Assembly: GCF_011766325.1 (NCBI RefSeq)
Contig: NZ_BLLG01000004.1
Location: 480,720-544,719 of the forward strand
Reading direction: 5' to 3'
DNA: 64,000 bases
Origin: Streptomyces pacificus
GTDB taxonomy: Bacteria > Actinomycetota > Actinomycetes > Streptomycetales > Streptomycetaceae
The stretch's first letter is position 1, and every line of letters begins with the position of its first letter. Positions 42,410 through 52,374 of this stretch are shown here, one piece after another. Under the pieces are notes generated by a model, which did no database searches, had not been told where the DNA came from, and saw only the letters and a program-made list of their open reading frames with translations. The position numbers and the translations under genes are program-made.

Positions 42410-43237
42410 CTTTGTTTCCCTTCATCTGGTCTTTGCCGCCTCGTGCAGCAAAGAAGTGCAGATATTCCATTGAGCCTTGCTCGCTGCTCCTGCGGTTCTC
42501 TATCCGCCGCGGCGAGTCTCGGGCGAGTGTCCGACGCGCGTCCCGCTTGCGTCATCGTGCAAGCGAAGCCCGCCGGGAGCACGCGGTTCCCGAATTTTCT
42601 CCCGTTCGCCGAAACGTCGCCGTCACCAAAGACAACAGCAACCCCTTGACGCAGGTCAAGCTGGCCGGGGACCCCTTGCGAGGATGTCTCTTTTTCGTAG
42701 TGCCTGGTGTCCGAAAAGCTTGGGTTCGGTTTGACCGGGCTGTTTCTGGAGATCCGATCGAGTTGCCCCCGGTCATAGGCGGCGGATGGCCTGCGCAGCA
42801 GGTTTGGCTTCCATCGACCGGCGGGTGGTCGCCGGGTGGGTGTCGGCGGACCCTGCTTCCTGGAATGACCTAGGGAATAAGCGACCGCTTGGTAATCTCA
42901 GATTTTGCTCAGATCCCCGTTCGGGGGAATCGGACCGGGTCATGTGGCGGTATCTTTCCGATCACCTTCAACGGGTCCTTGGCCGTGCCAAGTATGTGCA
43001 GCGGGACTGTTGTTGGTGACTGGCCGGCGTCGAGTGCGGCGGTTCTCTTGAGGCGGGACTGTTGAGTTGCCTGGTACTACCGCCTCAGCCTCGATCCACC
43101 GCGTGATGATCGGCCTGTTGACGGAGAAATAAGAAGAGGTGCCCGCTGACGCGTAAATACATGTACGCCAGGAGGGTTTCGGGCAGCTCCGTACGCTCGG
43201 CGGCCACGTGTCGGCCGTCGAGTGCGGGGCGTCCGGT
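42410..43237. other. non-coding stretch in the transferred segment
   Basis: About 830 bp of mixed, lower-GC sequence with no frame showing Streptomyces wobble bias. There is a small hairpin (TCCCCGTTCGGGGGA, about 42916-42930). It probably contains the promoter of the lower-GC gene and eroded IS sequence. Confidence 0.5.
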
Positions 43238-43947
43238 TCAGGCTGCGGTGTCGAGTGGATCGAGGGTCACCCGGTAGCCGAGCTGGTTGAGCTGCGTGAT
43301 CGCGCGGCGGGCGGAACGTTCGGGGTCGCGCTGGGCGAAGTAGCTCCCGCCGAGCTCGTGGTAGGGCTTGCCGTCGGTGAGCATGTGCCAGATCGCGGTG
43401 ATGACCGAGTGCTCGACGGCGACCAGGGCCTTCATCATGCCGCGCCGCGCGGTGAGCCGTTTGTAGCGGGCCTGGAGGTAGGTGTCCTTGGTGCGTACGG
43501 CGCCGAGGGCGGCGATGCCCAGGGCACCTTTGAGACAAGGGTTGCCGGGGCGGACCTTGGTGCTCTTGGTCCGGCCGGCCGAGGAGCGGTGGCCGGGGCA
43601 GACTCCGGCCCAGGAGGCGAGGTGCTATCGCTGGCGAAGCGGCTCATGCCGCCGCCGGTCTCCGCGACGATCACTTCGGCGACCGCCTGGTTGATTCCGG
43701 GGATGGTGTCGAGGAGGTCCAGGACGGGACGAAAGGGCGACATCACCTCTTCGATTCGCTCGTTCAGCTGCCCGATGGCCTGGGTGAACTGGTCGTACTG
43801 GTCCAGGTGCAGGCGGGCGAGGAACCCGTGATGCTCACGGAAGCGGCCGGGCAGTGCCTCGATCAGCTCCGGGATGCCTTCGGCTTCAAGGACGCCACCG
43901 GCCTGATCGCCCTCGCCACGCTCAGCCTCGGCGGCCACCGACCCCAC
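43238..43947 (-). pseudogene. IS110-family transposase remnant
   Basis: The N-terminal RuvC-like catalytic half is missing. What remains starts near GIPELIEALPGRFREHHGFLARLHL, continues through IPGINQAVAEVIVAETGGGMSRF, then shifts frame near 43625 (a short deletion) into SWAGVCPG-type sequence and ends MMKALVAVEHSVITAIWHMLTDGKPYHELG...LDPLDTAA. The Transposase_20 helix-hairpin-helix and C-terminal motifs are clear. Inactive. Confidence 0.85.
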
Positions 43948-44247
43948 CTACCAGGCAGTCAAACCGCATGACCCCACCCACGGAAGCGACAGGAGAGCCG
44001 GAAGAAGGGCCGACCCGGGAACGTCCCCAGGGCCGTCCGGGGCCGTCCGGCGACGGCCCCCGACCGCCCAGGGGTGGCGCCGGTGACGCCCCTGACCACC
44101 GATGACCACCGGCGGTCACGATCTTTCACGACGGATGGCGTCCCCCCGACGACCGGCGGCGACCGGCGGCGCCCAGCGAGGGCCCCCGGCGCCTCCCGAT
44201 GCCCGCAGACGGCCCATCACGCCCTGGACGCACGGGTCGGGAAGCCC
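43948..44247. other. intergenic, C/G-rich, no gene seen
   Basis: The junction between the IS110 remnant and the conservon-linked monooxygenase. It contains only short ACCACCGG/CGACCGGCGG repeats around 44095-44170. Confidence 0.4.
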
Positions 44248-45483
44248 TCAGGCTCCGCCGGCCGAGGCCAGATACGCCGAGGTCTTCTCCGGGTCGAAGA
44301 AGAAGTTCTCGAAGTCCGAAGGGTCGTTGAAGCCGTTCGCGAAGCGGTCGGCGACCGGCTGGAGCCGGCCCGCCGCACCGATCAGGTCGAGCACATGCTC
44401 GGGCGGGGCGCCCAGCATCGCGTTGGTCCACTTGGTGACGTGCTGCGCCATCTCCCAGTAGCGGTCGAACGTCGCCCGCATCCACTGCTCGTCGAAGGGC
44501 CGGTCGCCGTGCTCCACGATCGAGGCCAGGTAGGTGGCGGCGCACTTCGAGGCGAAGTTGGAGCCCTGCCCGGTGACCGGGTCGTTCGCGACGACGACGT
44601 CCCCGACGCCGAGCACCAGGCCGCCGCCGGGCAGCCGGCCGACCGGGTTGCGCACGGTCGGGGCGTAACGGCCGGACAGGGTGGCGCCCGCGTCGGTCAG
44701 TTCGGCCTTCACCGCGCGGGCGTGCTCCCACGGGGTGAACTTCTTCATCAGCTCCAGCGTGAGGGAGAGGTGCTCGGCGGGATCCTTCACCCCCCGGAAG
44801 ACATCGAGCGGGCCACCCGGAACGCCCTCCCAGAACAGGATGTCCGCACGGCCGGAAAGAGTCAGCGTGGGCATGACGAACAGCTCGCCGACCCCCGGGA
44901 CCAGGTTGCAGCGGACGGCGTCCAGATCGGGGTGCTCGGGACGCGGGCCGAGGCCGTGGACGTAGGCCACCGCGAGGGCGCGCTGGGGCTCGCTGTACGG
45001 GGAGCGGGAGGCGTCCCGGCCGAACATCGACACGAGCTCGCCCTTGCCCGCCGACACCAGCACCAGATCGTAGGCGCGGGCGAAGTAGTCGAGGTCGGAT
45101 ACGGCCGCGCCGTGGATGACGAGCTGGCCGCCGCGCTGGGCGAAGGCCTCCATCCAGCCGGCCATCTTCAGCCGCTGGTCGATCGACTGGGCGTAGCCGT
45201 CGAGCCTTCCGAGCCAGTCGACGGCCCGCTGGGACTCGGGACCGGCCACGGAGACGCCGAGGCCCTGGATCTTCGGGGCCTGCGGCTCCCAGAAGTTGAT
45301 CCGGAGATCGCGCTCGTGCTGGAGCGCGGTGTGGAACATGCACTGGGTGGACATGACCCGGCCGGACCGGATCTCCTCCGCCGTGCGATTGGACATCAGA
45401 GTGACCGCGTAGCCCTGCGCCTGGAGGCCGAGGGCGAGCTGGAGTCCGGACTGACCGGCGCCGACTATCAGGATCTTCCGCAT
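44248..45483 (-). CDS. styrene/indole monooxygenase-like FAD protein
   Basis: A 411-residue flavoprotein. The dinucleotide motif is at the start (MRKILIVGAGQSGLQLALGLQ); then SNRTAEEIRSGRVMSTQCMFHTALQ and, later, GDVVVANDPVTGQGSNFASKCAATYLASI (FAD site of group E monooxygenases). This matches StyA, which needs a separate reductase (StyB) for FADH2; none is encoded here. It is the last gene of a conservon operon, 62 bp after cvnD, where other conservons carry cytochrome P450 genes. Substrate unknown. Confidence 0.85.
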   Translation of the reverse strand: MRKILIVGAGQSGLQLALGLQAQGYAVTLMSNRTAEEIRSGRVMSTQCMFHTALQHERDLRINFWEPQAPKIQGLGVSVAGPESQRAVDWLGRLDGYAQSIDQRLKMAGWMEAFAQRGGQLVIHGAAVSDLDYFARAYDLVLVSAGKGELVSMFGRDASRSPYSEPQRALAVAYVHGLGPRPEHPDLDAVRCNLVPGVGELFVMPTLTLSGRADILFWEGVPGGPLDVFRGVKDPAEHLSLTLELMKKFTPWEHARAVKAELTDAGATLSGRYAPTVRNPVGRLPGGGLVLGVGDVVVANDPVTGQGSNFASKCAATYLASIVEHGDRPFDEQWMRATFDRYWEMAQHVTKWTNAMLGAPPEHVLDLIGAAGRLQPVADRFANGFNDPSDFENFFFDPEKTSAYLASAGGA

Positions 45484-45545
45484 GACTCGTCTCTTTCTGG
45501 ACGTACGGGGGTGGAGACGTACGGGATGTGGGGGGCGGCGGGAGG

Positions 45546-46169
45546 TTATTCGGGGGTGACGTCGAGCGCGTGGCCCACGAGGGCGAGCAGCGACTCGACC
45601 ACCGGGGTCCGCTCGCGTGCGTCCATGATCACAACCGGGACGTGCGGAGGTACGGTCAGGGCCTCCCGTACGTCGTCGACCTCGTAGGACGGGGTCCCCT
45701 CGAAGTGGTTGACGGCGACGACGTAGGGGATCTGGCAGCTCTCGAAGTAGTCCAGCGCCGGGAAGCAGTCCCTCAGCCGCCTGGTGTCGGCCATCACGAT
45801 CGCGCCGATCGCGCCCCGCACCAGGTCGTCCCACATGAACCAGAACCGCTGCTGCCCCGGGGTGCCGAAGAGGTACAGCACGAGATCGTCGTCGAGGGTG
45901 ATCCGTCCGAAGTCCATCGCGACGGTCGTGGTCTGCTTCTCCGGCGTGGCGGTGAGATCGTCGGTCTCCTCGCTCGCCTGCGTCATCAGCGCCTCGGTCT
46001 GCAGGGGCGTGATCTCGGAGACCGACCCGACGAGGGTCGTCTTGCCCACGCCGAAGCCGCCCGCGATGACGATCTTGGTGGCGATCGGCGCGCGGGTGTG
46101 GTCGTTCTGCCAGGGCTGTATGTTCTCGTCCTCCGCCGCGGCGGCGAGGTCAGAGACGGCGAAGTCCAC
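45546..46169 (-). CDS. cvnD: conservon small GTPase (CvnD)
   Basis: A 207-residue MglA/Ras-like GTP-binding protein. P-loop GGFGVGKTT (residues 37-45), DFGRI and FGTPGQQRFWFMW (switch II), VAVNHFEG (NKxD-like) and MDARER. It starts 20 bp inside cvnC. In conservons CvnD works with CvnA-C as a membrane-associated, G-protein-like signalling complex. Confidence 0.93.
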   Translation of the reverse strand: MDFAVSDLAAAAEDENIQPWQNDHTRAPIATKIVIAGGFGVGKTTLVGSVSEITPLQTEALMTQASEETDDLTATPEKQTTTVAMDFGRITLDDDLVLYLFGTPGQQRFWFMWDDLVRGAIGAIVMADTRRLRDCFPALDYFESCQIPYVVAVNHFEGTPSYEVDDVREALTVPPHVPVVIMDARERTPVVESLLALVGHALDVTPE

Positions 46170-46587
46170 TCAGCACCCTTTCGAGCAGCGCGCGGTCGGG
46201 GCGGCCGTCGCCGTGCCCGGTGCCGTACACACGTATCATTCCTTGGTCCGCGAGGTCGCTGAGCAGCACCCGGACCACACCCAGGGGCATCTTCAGCAGT
46301 GCGGAGATCTCCGCGACCGTCCGCATCCGGCGGCAGAGTTCGACGATGGCCCGCATCTCCGGCATCACACGGGACGTGAGGTTGCCGTTCGTCAGCTCCC
46401 TGGTTCCCCTGCCTCCGGCGGGGAGGCCCAGTTCGTCGCCGGTGTCCAGGGACGCGACGAGCGTCTCGACCAGGAGGACGTGGCCGAAGCGGGTGCGGCC
46501 CCCGGTGAGCGAGTAGGGGCGGACGCGGGCGGGGCGTTTTCCGTCCCCCCGTACCGGGAGCCGGGGGGCGGGCTGGGCGGGGGTCAC
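46150..46587 (-). CDS. cvnC: conservon DUF742 protein (CvnC)
   Basis: A 145-residue protein with the DUF742 opening (RVRPYSLTGGRTRF) and a winged-helix-like middle (AEISALLKMPLGVVRVLLSDLADQGMI). Overlaps the cvnB stop by ATGA. Confidence 0.93.
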   Translation of the reverse strand: MTPAQPAPRLPVRGDGKRPARVRPYSLTGGRTRFGHVLLVETLVASLDTGDELGLPAGGRGTRELTNGNLTSRVMPEMRAIVELCRRMRTVAEISALLKMPLGVVRVLLSDLADQGMIRVYGTGHGDGRPDRALLERVLSGLRRL

Positions 46588-47066
46588 TTGGCGCTCTCCA
46601 ACGATTTGCGCAGCTCACTGCGGACTTCGGGGGTGAGTACGTGTCCGGCGCGCCCCACGAAGAGCGCCATGTGGTAGGCGACGACGCTCATATCGCAGTC
46701 CGCGGTGGCGTGCACGCCAAGCAGCGAGCCGTCACTGATCGACATCACGAAGAGGCTGCCCTCCTCCATCGCGACCACGGTCTGCTTGACGCCACCGCCG
46801 TCCATCAGCTTGGCCGCTCCGATGGTCAGGCTGCCGATGCCGGAGACGATGGTCGCGAGGTCGGCGCTGGAACCGCGCGGGCCGTCCTGGCGGGCTGCCG
46901 CGCCGGACGCGGCGTTGTGCGCCGGGTCGGAGGAGAGCAGCAGCAGTCCGTCGGACGAGACGACGGCGACCGAGCGGACCCCCGGCACCTCCTCGACGAA
47001 GTTGCCCAACAGCCAGTGAAGGTTACGGGCTTCGCTGCTCAGCCCGAAGGTTCCTGTCGCGGTCAA
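46584..47066 (-). CDS. cvnB: conservon roadblock/LC7 protein (CvnB)
   Basis: A 160-residue roadblock-fold protein (NLHWLLGNFVEEVPGVRSVAVVSSDGLLLLSS; VAMEEGSLFVMSI; DMSVVAYHMALFV). Roadblock proteins bind the MglA-like GTPase as regulators. Its ATG overlaps the cvnA stop, so all four cvn genes are coupled. Confidence 0.93.
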   Translation of the reverse strand: MTATGTFGLSSEARNLHWLLGNFVEEVPGVRSVAVVSSDGLLLLSSDPAHNAASGAAARQDGPRGSSADLATIVSGIGSLTIGAAKLMDGGGVKQTVVAMEEGSLFVMSISDGSLLGVHATADCDMSVVAYHMALFVGRAGHVLTPEVRSELRKSLESAK

Positions 47067-50000
47067 CTGCTTGCCTCCTCGACGGTGTCCCCCGATTCCT
47101 CGCTCTGCGGCGACTGTCGCGTGCCCTGCGCCGGGGCAGGGTCGGCGAACTCCGCCTCCACGTCGCGGCGGCCCTCCTTGGCCCCCTGGTGGAAGCCGCC
47201 GAGGCGGCGGCGGAGTTCCTCGGCGTCGACGGATCTGCGGCGCTCCTTGGGCGCCCCGAGCGGTGCGACGATCTTGGGCGTCCGCTTGGGCAGGCCCTTG
47301 CCGGTGACGATCTCGTCGGGGTCACCGGGCTCCACGGCGGCCCCGGGTGCCGGGGGCGCCTCGGGTGCCGGGGTGCCCTGACCGGTCGCCTGCGCACCGC
47401 CCGGCCCGGGGTCGCCCGCCGTGTGCCTTCTGCCGGGTACCGCCCCCGTCTCCCCGCCGCGTTCATGGGCGTCGGGCTCGGGCGGCGGGTGCGGCAGACG
47501 CACCTGGAGGGTGGTCTCCGGGGTGGAGGCTGCGGGTCCTGCACCCTCCGCACCGGAGCCGGGGGCCGGGCCCTCGGGACGGGGAGCGCTCTGCGGCGTG
47601 GAGGGGGAAAGCCCGGGAGCCGCCTCCGGTTCGCGGGACGAAAGCCCCAAGGCCGCCCCGGCGCCGCCACCCGCCTGCCGCTCGGCGGACTCCGGTGCGA
47701 GAGACCCGGACCCGGACCCGGCCCCGGACCCGGATGCCATGGCCGTGTGTTCCGTGCCCGCGCCGGCCGGCATCCCACTCGGCGCCCCGGCGGACGCCCC
47801 GTTCGGCGTCTCGGGGGACTGCCGGGGCCCCGGCACGGCGGACGCGGCCCCCGGCCCGTCCACCCCGGCGTCCTGGACGGCCTTCTCCGCGGCGGCGACC
47901 AGCGGATCGCCGGCGGGGACCCGCCGGCCGGGCAGGGCGTTGGAGTTGGCCTCCGCGACCGAGCCGGGAAGGCTCGTCGCCGGAGGGGAGCCGGCCGCGG
48001 GAGCCGTCTGCCGCGCAGCGGCCGCCGCGTCTTCGGGCAGCAGGCCCTGCGGGAGGACCACGACAGCGGCGATGCCGCTGCCCTTCTGCTCGCGCAGCTG
48101 GACGCGCACGCCGTGGCGACGGGCCAGCAGACCTGCCACCTTCAGCCCCAGTCCCTCACCGCCGTCGGCGGGGTCGACGTCGTCCGCCCGCTCGGCGGAC
48201 GCCAGGCGCGTGTTGAGCTCCTCGAGCCGGTCAGGCGCCATCCCTATGCCCTCGTCCTGGACGGAGAGCATGATCTCGCCGCTCTCCAGCAGCCATCCGG
48301 AGAGCTGGACCTGGGCGTCCGGAGGCGAGAAGGACGTGGCGTTCTCCAGCAGCTCCGCCACGAGGTGGCTGAGGTCGTCGGCGGCGAACCCGGCGACGTG
48401 GGCGTTCGGCGGCAGCGACTGGATGGTGACGCGCTCGTACCGCTCGATCTCGCTGACCGCGGCGCGCATGACGTCGACCAGCGGCACCGGGCCGTGGTGG
48501 CTGTGACCGTGCTCGGCTCCGGCGAGGACCAGCAGGTTCTCGCTGTGGCGCCGCATCACCGTGGCCATGTGGTCGAGCTTGAAGAGGGTGGCGAGGCGGT
48601 CCGGGTCCTGCTCGCGCTCCTCCAGGCCCTCGATGACGCCCAGCTGGCGCTCGACGAGACCGAGGGTGCGCAGGGCGAGGTTGACGAAGGTGTGGCCCAC
48701 CGTGCGGCGCAGCCTGGCCAGCTGCTCCGTGACCTCGGCCGTGCGCTCCTGCAGTTCGGCCGTGCGCTCCTGCAGTTCGGCCCGCTGGGCGGTGAACTCA
48801 GCCATGTCGGAGCCGATTTCACCCTGCCCGCCGTCAAGGCGCCGGCTGTGCGCGGCGAGGTCCACCAGCTTGCCGTGCAGGATGTTGAGCGACCGTACGA
48901 CCTGGGCGAACTCGTCGTTGCGGCCGGTGAAGCGGATCGGCTCCTCGCCCTCGGGCGCCCCGGCGAGGCGGGCCGCGCCGATACGGAGCACGGCCAGCGG
49001 GCGCGTGAGGGTGCGGGCGACGGCCGCGGAGACACCCACGGCGACGAGCAGGCAGCCGCCGAGCAGGGCGATACGCAGCTCAAGGGCGGTGACATCGTCG
49101 TCGCGGAGCCGCTCCAGGCGCTCGACCCGGGCCGCGGCGAGCGCGGACTCCACACCGCGCATCTGCTCGATCCTGGCGGACAGCGAGGCCTCGAGCTTCC
49201 CCCGGTTGGACGCGCGGTCCCGCTCGGAGAGTTCGGGCTGGTCCGTGAGGCGGTTGAGGTAGGCCTCGGCCGTCTTGACGTCGGGGCCGGTGACGGTGCC
49301 GGTGAGCTGGGCACGGGCCTCGCTGCCCGCGACCTGGTCGAAGTCGGCGAGCGCGGCGAGCTCGCGGACGCGGGCCTGCTGGGCGGCTGCGCTGAGTGCG
49401 TCGCGGGCGGCCTCGCTTCGGGCGTCCTCCTCGTTCTCGACGGGCAGGCCCGTGATCGGGTCGAAGGAGGGGCCTTCGTTCACCTGGCCGGGCACGGACA
49501 GCGCGGCGAGCAGCAGGCCGCGGGTGGCGGACGCCTGCTCGACCGCGAGGCCGAGGGCCGCCGGTGCGCGGGTGGCCTCGGCGGCACGGGCCGGCGTCGT
49601 CTCGGCGAGTTCCCCGGCGAGAGCGTGCAGCCCTTCGATGATGTCGGTGTACGCCTTGTACGCCTCGATCGCGGTGCCCTCGCCGGTGAGCGCGGCACGC
49701 CGGACGGAGTTCACGGAGCCGAGACCGCGGCGCAGGTCGGCGTGGTCGGCCGAGATGTCGCCCCGGATCTCGTCTATCTGCCGGTCGACGCGGGCGCTGC
49801 GGTTGGCGGAGATCTCCCGGCGGTCCGCTTCGTCGCCCTGCTGGTCCTCCCGGCCGGCCGCGACGTACGCGGTGACCTCGTCGCGCTCGTCGGCGAGGGA
49901 GTGGGCCAGGGTGACGGCCTGGCGGTTGAGCCCGGCGAGGGTGACGAGCCGCTGGGACTCGGTCAGGTCGTCCGAGGCGAGCAGGATCGCCGGGGCGCCC

Positions 50001-50278
50001 GCGGCCGCGACCGTGAGGGTGAGGGCGGCGACGCCCGCGACCAGTCGGCGGCGCACCCGCACGGGGCGCCCGCCGGGGAGGAGCGTGGGGTCGGAGGCCG
50101 CCCGGGCCTCGGCCGAGGGTTCCGGGTACGCCGGGGGCACGGCACCCGCACGGCCGTCCGGCGTCGCCGGGGGGATCGCGGGCGACGAAGGCGTCCGCGG
50201 TGCCGCGGGCCCCGAAGAGCCCGTACCGTCCATGCTGCCCTTGCCCCGAGGCCGCTTCTTCTGCACCGGTGCTCGCAT
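47063..50278 (-). CDS. cvnA: conservon sensor kinase with nitrate-sensor-type domain (CvnA)
   Basis: A 1071-residue membrane kinase. A cytoplasmic Pro/Ala-rich start, helix at ~80-105, extracellular all-helical NIT-type sensor (~110-395), second helix (~410-430), HAMP, a coiled coil with the repeat ELQERTAELQERTAEV, the kinase dimer region (LFKLDHMATVMRRHSENLLVLAG), and an ATPase with ELLENATSFSPP, DEGIGMA and GEGLGLKVAG. The last ~330 residues are a disordered Pro/Gly/Ala/Glu-rich tail, longer than in most CvnA proteins. ATG 50278 is uncertain; MDGTG at 50233 is an alternative. Confidence 0.9.
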   Translation of the reverse strand: MRAPVQKKRPRGKGSMDGTGSSGPAAPRTPSSPAIPPATPDGRAGAVPPAYPEPSAEARAASDPTLLPGGRPVRVRRRLVAGVAALTLTVAAAGAPAILLASDDLTESQRLVTLAGLNRQAVTLAHSLADERDEVTAYVAAGREDQQGDEADRREISANRSARVDRQIDEIRGDISADHADLRRGLGSVNSVRRAALTGEGTAIEAYKAYTDIIEGLHALAGELAETTPARAAEATRAPAALGLAVEQASATRGLLLAALSVPGQVNEGPSFDPITGLPVENEEDARSEAARDALSAAAQQARVRELAALADFDQVAGSEARAQLTGTVTGPDVKTAEAYLNRLTDQPELSERDRASNRGKLEASLSARIEQMRGVESALAAARVERLERLRDDDVTALELRIALLGGCLLVAVGVSAAVARTLTRPLAVLRIGAARLAGAPEGEEPIRFTGRNDEFAQVVRSLNILHGKLVDLAAHSRRLDGGQGEIGSDMAEFTAQRAELQERTAELQERTAEVTEQLARLRRTVGHTFVNLALRTLGLVERQLGVIEGLEEREQDPDRLATLFKLDHMATVMRRHSENLLVLAGAEHGHSHHGPVPLVDVMRAAVSEIERYERVTIQSLPPNAHVAGFAADDLSHLVAELLENATSFSPPDAQVQLSGWLLESGEIMLSVQDEGIGMAPDRLEELNTRLASAERADDVDPADGGEGLGLKVAGLLARRHGVRVQLREQKGSGIAAVVVLPQGLLPEDAAAAARQTAPAAGSPPATSLPGSVAEANSNALPGRRVPAGDPLVAAAEKAVQDAGVDGPGAASAVPGPRQSPETPNGASAGAPSGMPAGAGTEHTAMASGSGAGSGSGSLAPESAERQAGGGAGAALGLSSREPEAAPGLSPSTPQSAPRPEGPAPGSGAEGAGPAASTPETTLQVRLPHPPPEPDAHERGGETGAVPGRRHTAGDPGPGGAQATGQGTPAPEAPPAPGAAVEPGDPDEIVTGKGLPKRTPKIVAPLGAPKERRRSVDAEELRRRLGGFHQGAKEGRRDVEAEFADPAPAQGTRQSPQSEESGDTVEEASS

Positions 50279-50638
50279 TCCTGACTCGTCCGCCCATGAA
50301 GCAGAGGTGACGGCCGGTCATCACACGAGTCCTCCACCACTGGCACGATCCACGACCATCCCAGCGGCTTCGAGAAGGGGGCGCGCATCGGCCGCTCCGC
50401 CACACGAACGAGTGAACCGCACTGCGGAGTTGGCTAACAACCCGTTCGCCGTCGCACATTCCTGCGCGGAGAGGACCGGTTGGACCTTCGGCCCATGCTT
50501 TGGCAGGATGCCCGCCCGCAGCTCAGCCGCACCGTCGCTTCCCCCGCGAAGGGCCAGGTCGAGCCGCTGGTGGAGACCAATTCCACGGCACTGCGGGACA
50601 CGCGGGAAAGGCCTGCCGGCTCGGGCAGAATGGCGGCC
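50279..50638. other. divergent promoter region, conservon / phosphatase
   Basis: 360 bp with no supported gene; it should contain the cvnA promoter (minus) and the phosphatase promoter (plus). Confidence 0.5.
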
Positions 50639-51454
50639 ATGCGATTCGAGCTCGCCACCGTTCCCGGCACCGCGGAACGTCCGAACGAGGACTGGGCGTC
50701 ACTCGCGCTCCCGGCCTCAGGCCAGGGCGGATCGCTGGTGGTTCTCGACGGGGTGACACCGCCCCGAGGCGATGACGGTTGCGTACACGGCGTCCCCTGG
50801 TTCACCTCGCACCTGGGCGGAACCCTCCTCCACCTGTCGGGTTCGCACCGGGATATGCCGCTGGCCGAGGCACTGGCCCTGTCCATCCGGCGCACCGCCG
50901 ATACTCACCGCGGAAGCTGTGACCTTTCTCACGTACGCACGCCTCAGGCAACGGTCGTCGCGGTTCGCTGGGACGGGGACTCGGTCGAGCATCTGGTCCT
51001 CTCCGACGCCACGCTCCTGCTGGAGGCGCCGAACGGAGTCGTGCGCGCCGTGCTGGACGACCGGCTGGACCACATCCCGAAGGAGGTCCTCCGCTCGGTC
51101 ACCGCGACGGACGCCCTGCGCAACCGGGACGGCGGCTTCTTCACGGCCGCCGCGGACCCGGAGGTGGCGGCGCGTGCGGTGACGGGCACGACGCCGCGTG
51201 CGGACGTCCGGGCGGTGGCCGCCCTGTCCGACGGGGCATCCCGCTGGACCGACCTGTTCGCGGAGGGGAGCTGGGCGGACCTCATGGGGCTGCTGCGCGC
51301 GGAGGGGCCGCACGGGCTGGTCGGCCGGGTGCGGGCACGGGAGGCGGCGGACACCCGCCGGGGCGGGCGGGCGCGCGGGAAGACCCACGACGACGCGACC
51401 GCGGTGTACGCGGAACTCCAGCCCCCCTCGGGCCGGCCGCTCCCACGGGCCTGA
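50639..51454 (+). CDS. PP2C-like protein phosphatase
   Basis: A 271-residue protein with PP2C metal-site motifs: PNEDW (N-E-D), VVLDGVTPP (D-G), ALSDGASRW (SDG) and HDDATAVY (DD). The second motif lacks the usual DGMGG. The likely target is a phosphoprotein or an anti-sigma system. ATG 50639 (MRFELATVPG) fits family starts; MAAM at 50630 is possible. Confidence 0.8.
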   Translation: MRFELATVPGTAERPNEDWASLALPASGQGGSLVVLDGVTPPRGDDGCVHGVPWFTSHLGGTLLHLSGSHRDMPLAEALALSIRRTADTHRGSCDLSHVRTPQATVVAVRWDGDSVEHLVLSDATLLLEAPNGVVRAVLDDRLDHIPKEVLRSVTATDALRNRDGGFFTAAADPEVAARAVTGTTPRADVRAVAALSDGASRWTDLFAEGSWADLMGLLRAEGPHGLVGRVRAREAADTRRGGRARGKTHDDATAVYAELQPPSGRPLPRA

Positions 51455-51552
51455 CCCGCCGGACGGCCGGGGGGCCGAGGGCGGAGGACGGGGCCGGGAG
51501 CCGGGAAGGCGGAGGGGCAGGGGCAGGGGCCGGCGGGAGGGAGAGGGAGCCC

Positions 51553-52047
51553 TCAGCCCTCCTCGGACCGGGCGTTGAGCTGGTGCAGCAGGCGGGCCAG
51601 TTCGGCGACCTCGCCGCGGTCCCATCCGGCCAGCTTTCGCACGTACCGGTCGCGCCGGGCCTTCCGTACGGCCCGGAAGCGGGTGAGTCCCTCGTCGGTC
51701 AGCCGGACGAGCGAGGCGCGGCCGTCGGCCGGGTCGGGCTCGCGGGTGACCAGGCCGAGCTCGTCCAGCGCGCGCAACTGCCGGCTCATCGTCGCCTTGC
51801 CGACGCCGAAGTACCCCGCGAGATCGGTGGCACGCTGGGCGCCGGAATCCTCGAGGCGTACGAGCAGTCCGTACGCGGAGGGTTCGAGTCCGGGATGGAC
51901 CTCGCGGGCCATCTCGCCGGAACTCGCCCGGGCCCGGCGCAGAAAGACGGCCAACTCCCGCTCCAGGGCCAAGAACTCCGTGAACTCCCGGTCCGCGCCA
52001 CCGCCTCCCTTCGGCCTGGAGTCGTTCCCCGTACCGCTTCCGTGCAC
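51553..52047 (-). CDS. MarR-family regulator
   Basis: A 164-residue protein from GTG 52047. The winged helix is RATDLAGYFGVGKATMSRQLRALDELGLVTREPDPADGRASLVRLT, where the DGRAS wing is diagnostic of MarR. Long dimer helices lie on both sides. Target unknown; same strand as lon, 327 bp away. Confidence 0.92.
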   Translation of the reverse strand: MHGSGTGNDSRPKGGGGADREFTEFLALERELAVFLRRARASSGEMAREVHPGLEPSAYGLLVRLEDSGAQRATDLAGYFGVGKATMSRQLRALDELGLVTREPDPADGRASLVRLTDEGLTRFRAVRKARRDRYVRKLAGWDRGEVAELARLLHQLNARSEEG

Positions 52048-52374
52048 GTCAGCACCCTTCGCTCGCTCTCCCGGCGATCGAGAGTTCCCTCAGGCGGCGG
52101 CCGTCGCCGCAGCTCACCCAGTATTTCGCAGGCACCGGCCGGCAGCGGGCACCGGCACCGACTCCGCGCTCACCCCCTCTCCACGGGCACCTGTCCGCTC
52201 GACCCGATCCTCTGCTCCGCTCCCGGGCCCGGGCTCGCACCCACCGCGCCTCGACCTCCGCCACCGCCACCGCCGCCGCCGCCGCACGGACCCGACCACG
52301 GCAGCCGCCGTGCGCCGGCCCCCGGGGGGCGGGGCGGCGCACGGCGACCGTGCGGCGGGGCGATGCCCCGCGGC
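52048..52374. other. intergenic between lon and the MarR gene
   Basis: 327 bp, with simple C/G runs (CCGCCACCGCCACCGCCGCC near 52260). No gene seen. Presumably holds the lon terminator and the MarR promoter. Confidence 0.4.

Noticed and set aside
42880..42960. Possible tRNA-like or att-like sequence (GATCCCCGTTCGGGGGA)
   Set aside because: Only one small stem; no cloverleaf can be drawn and no duplicated flank was found.
47189..50284. 1031-codon plus-strand frame opposite cvnA
   Set aside because: Antisense of a clearly identified kinase; no motif in the plus frame.
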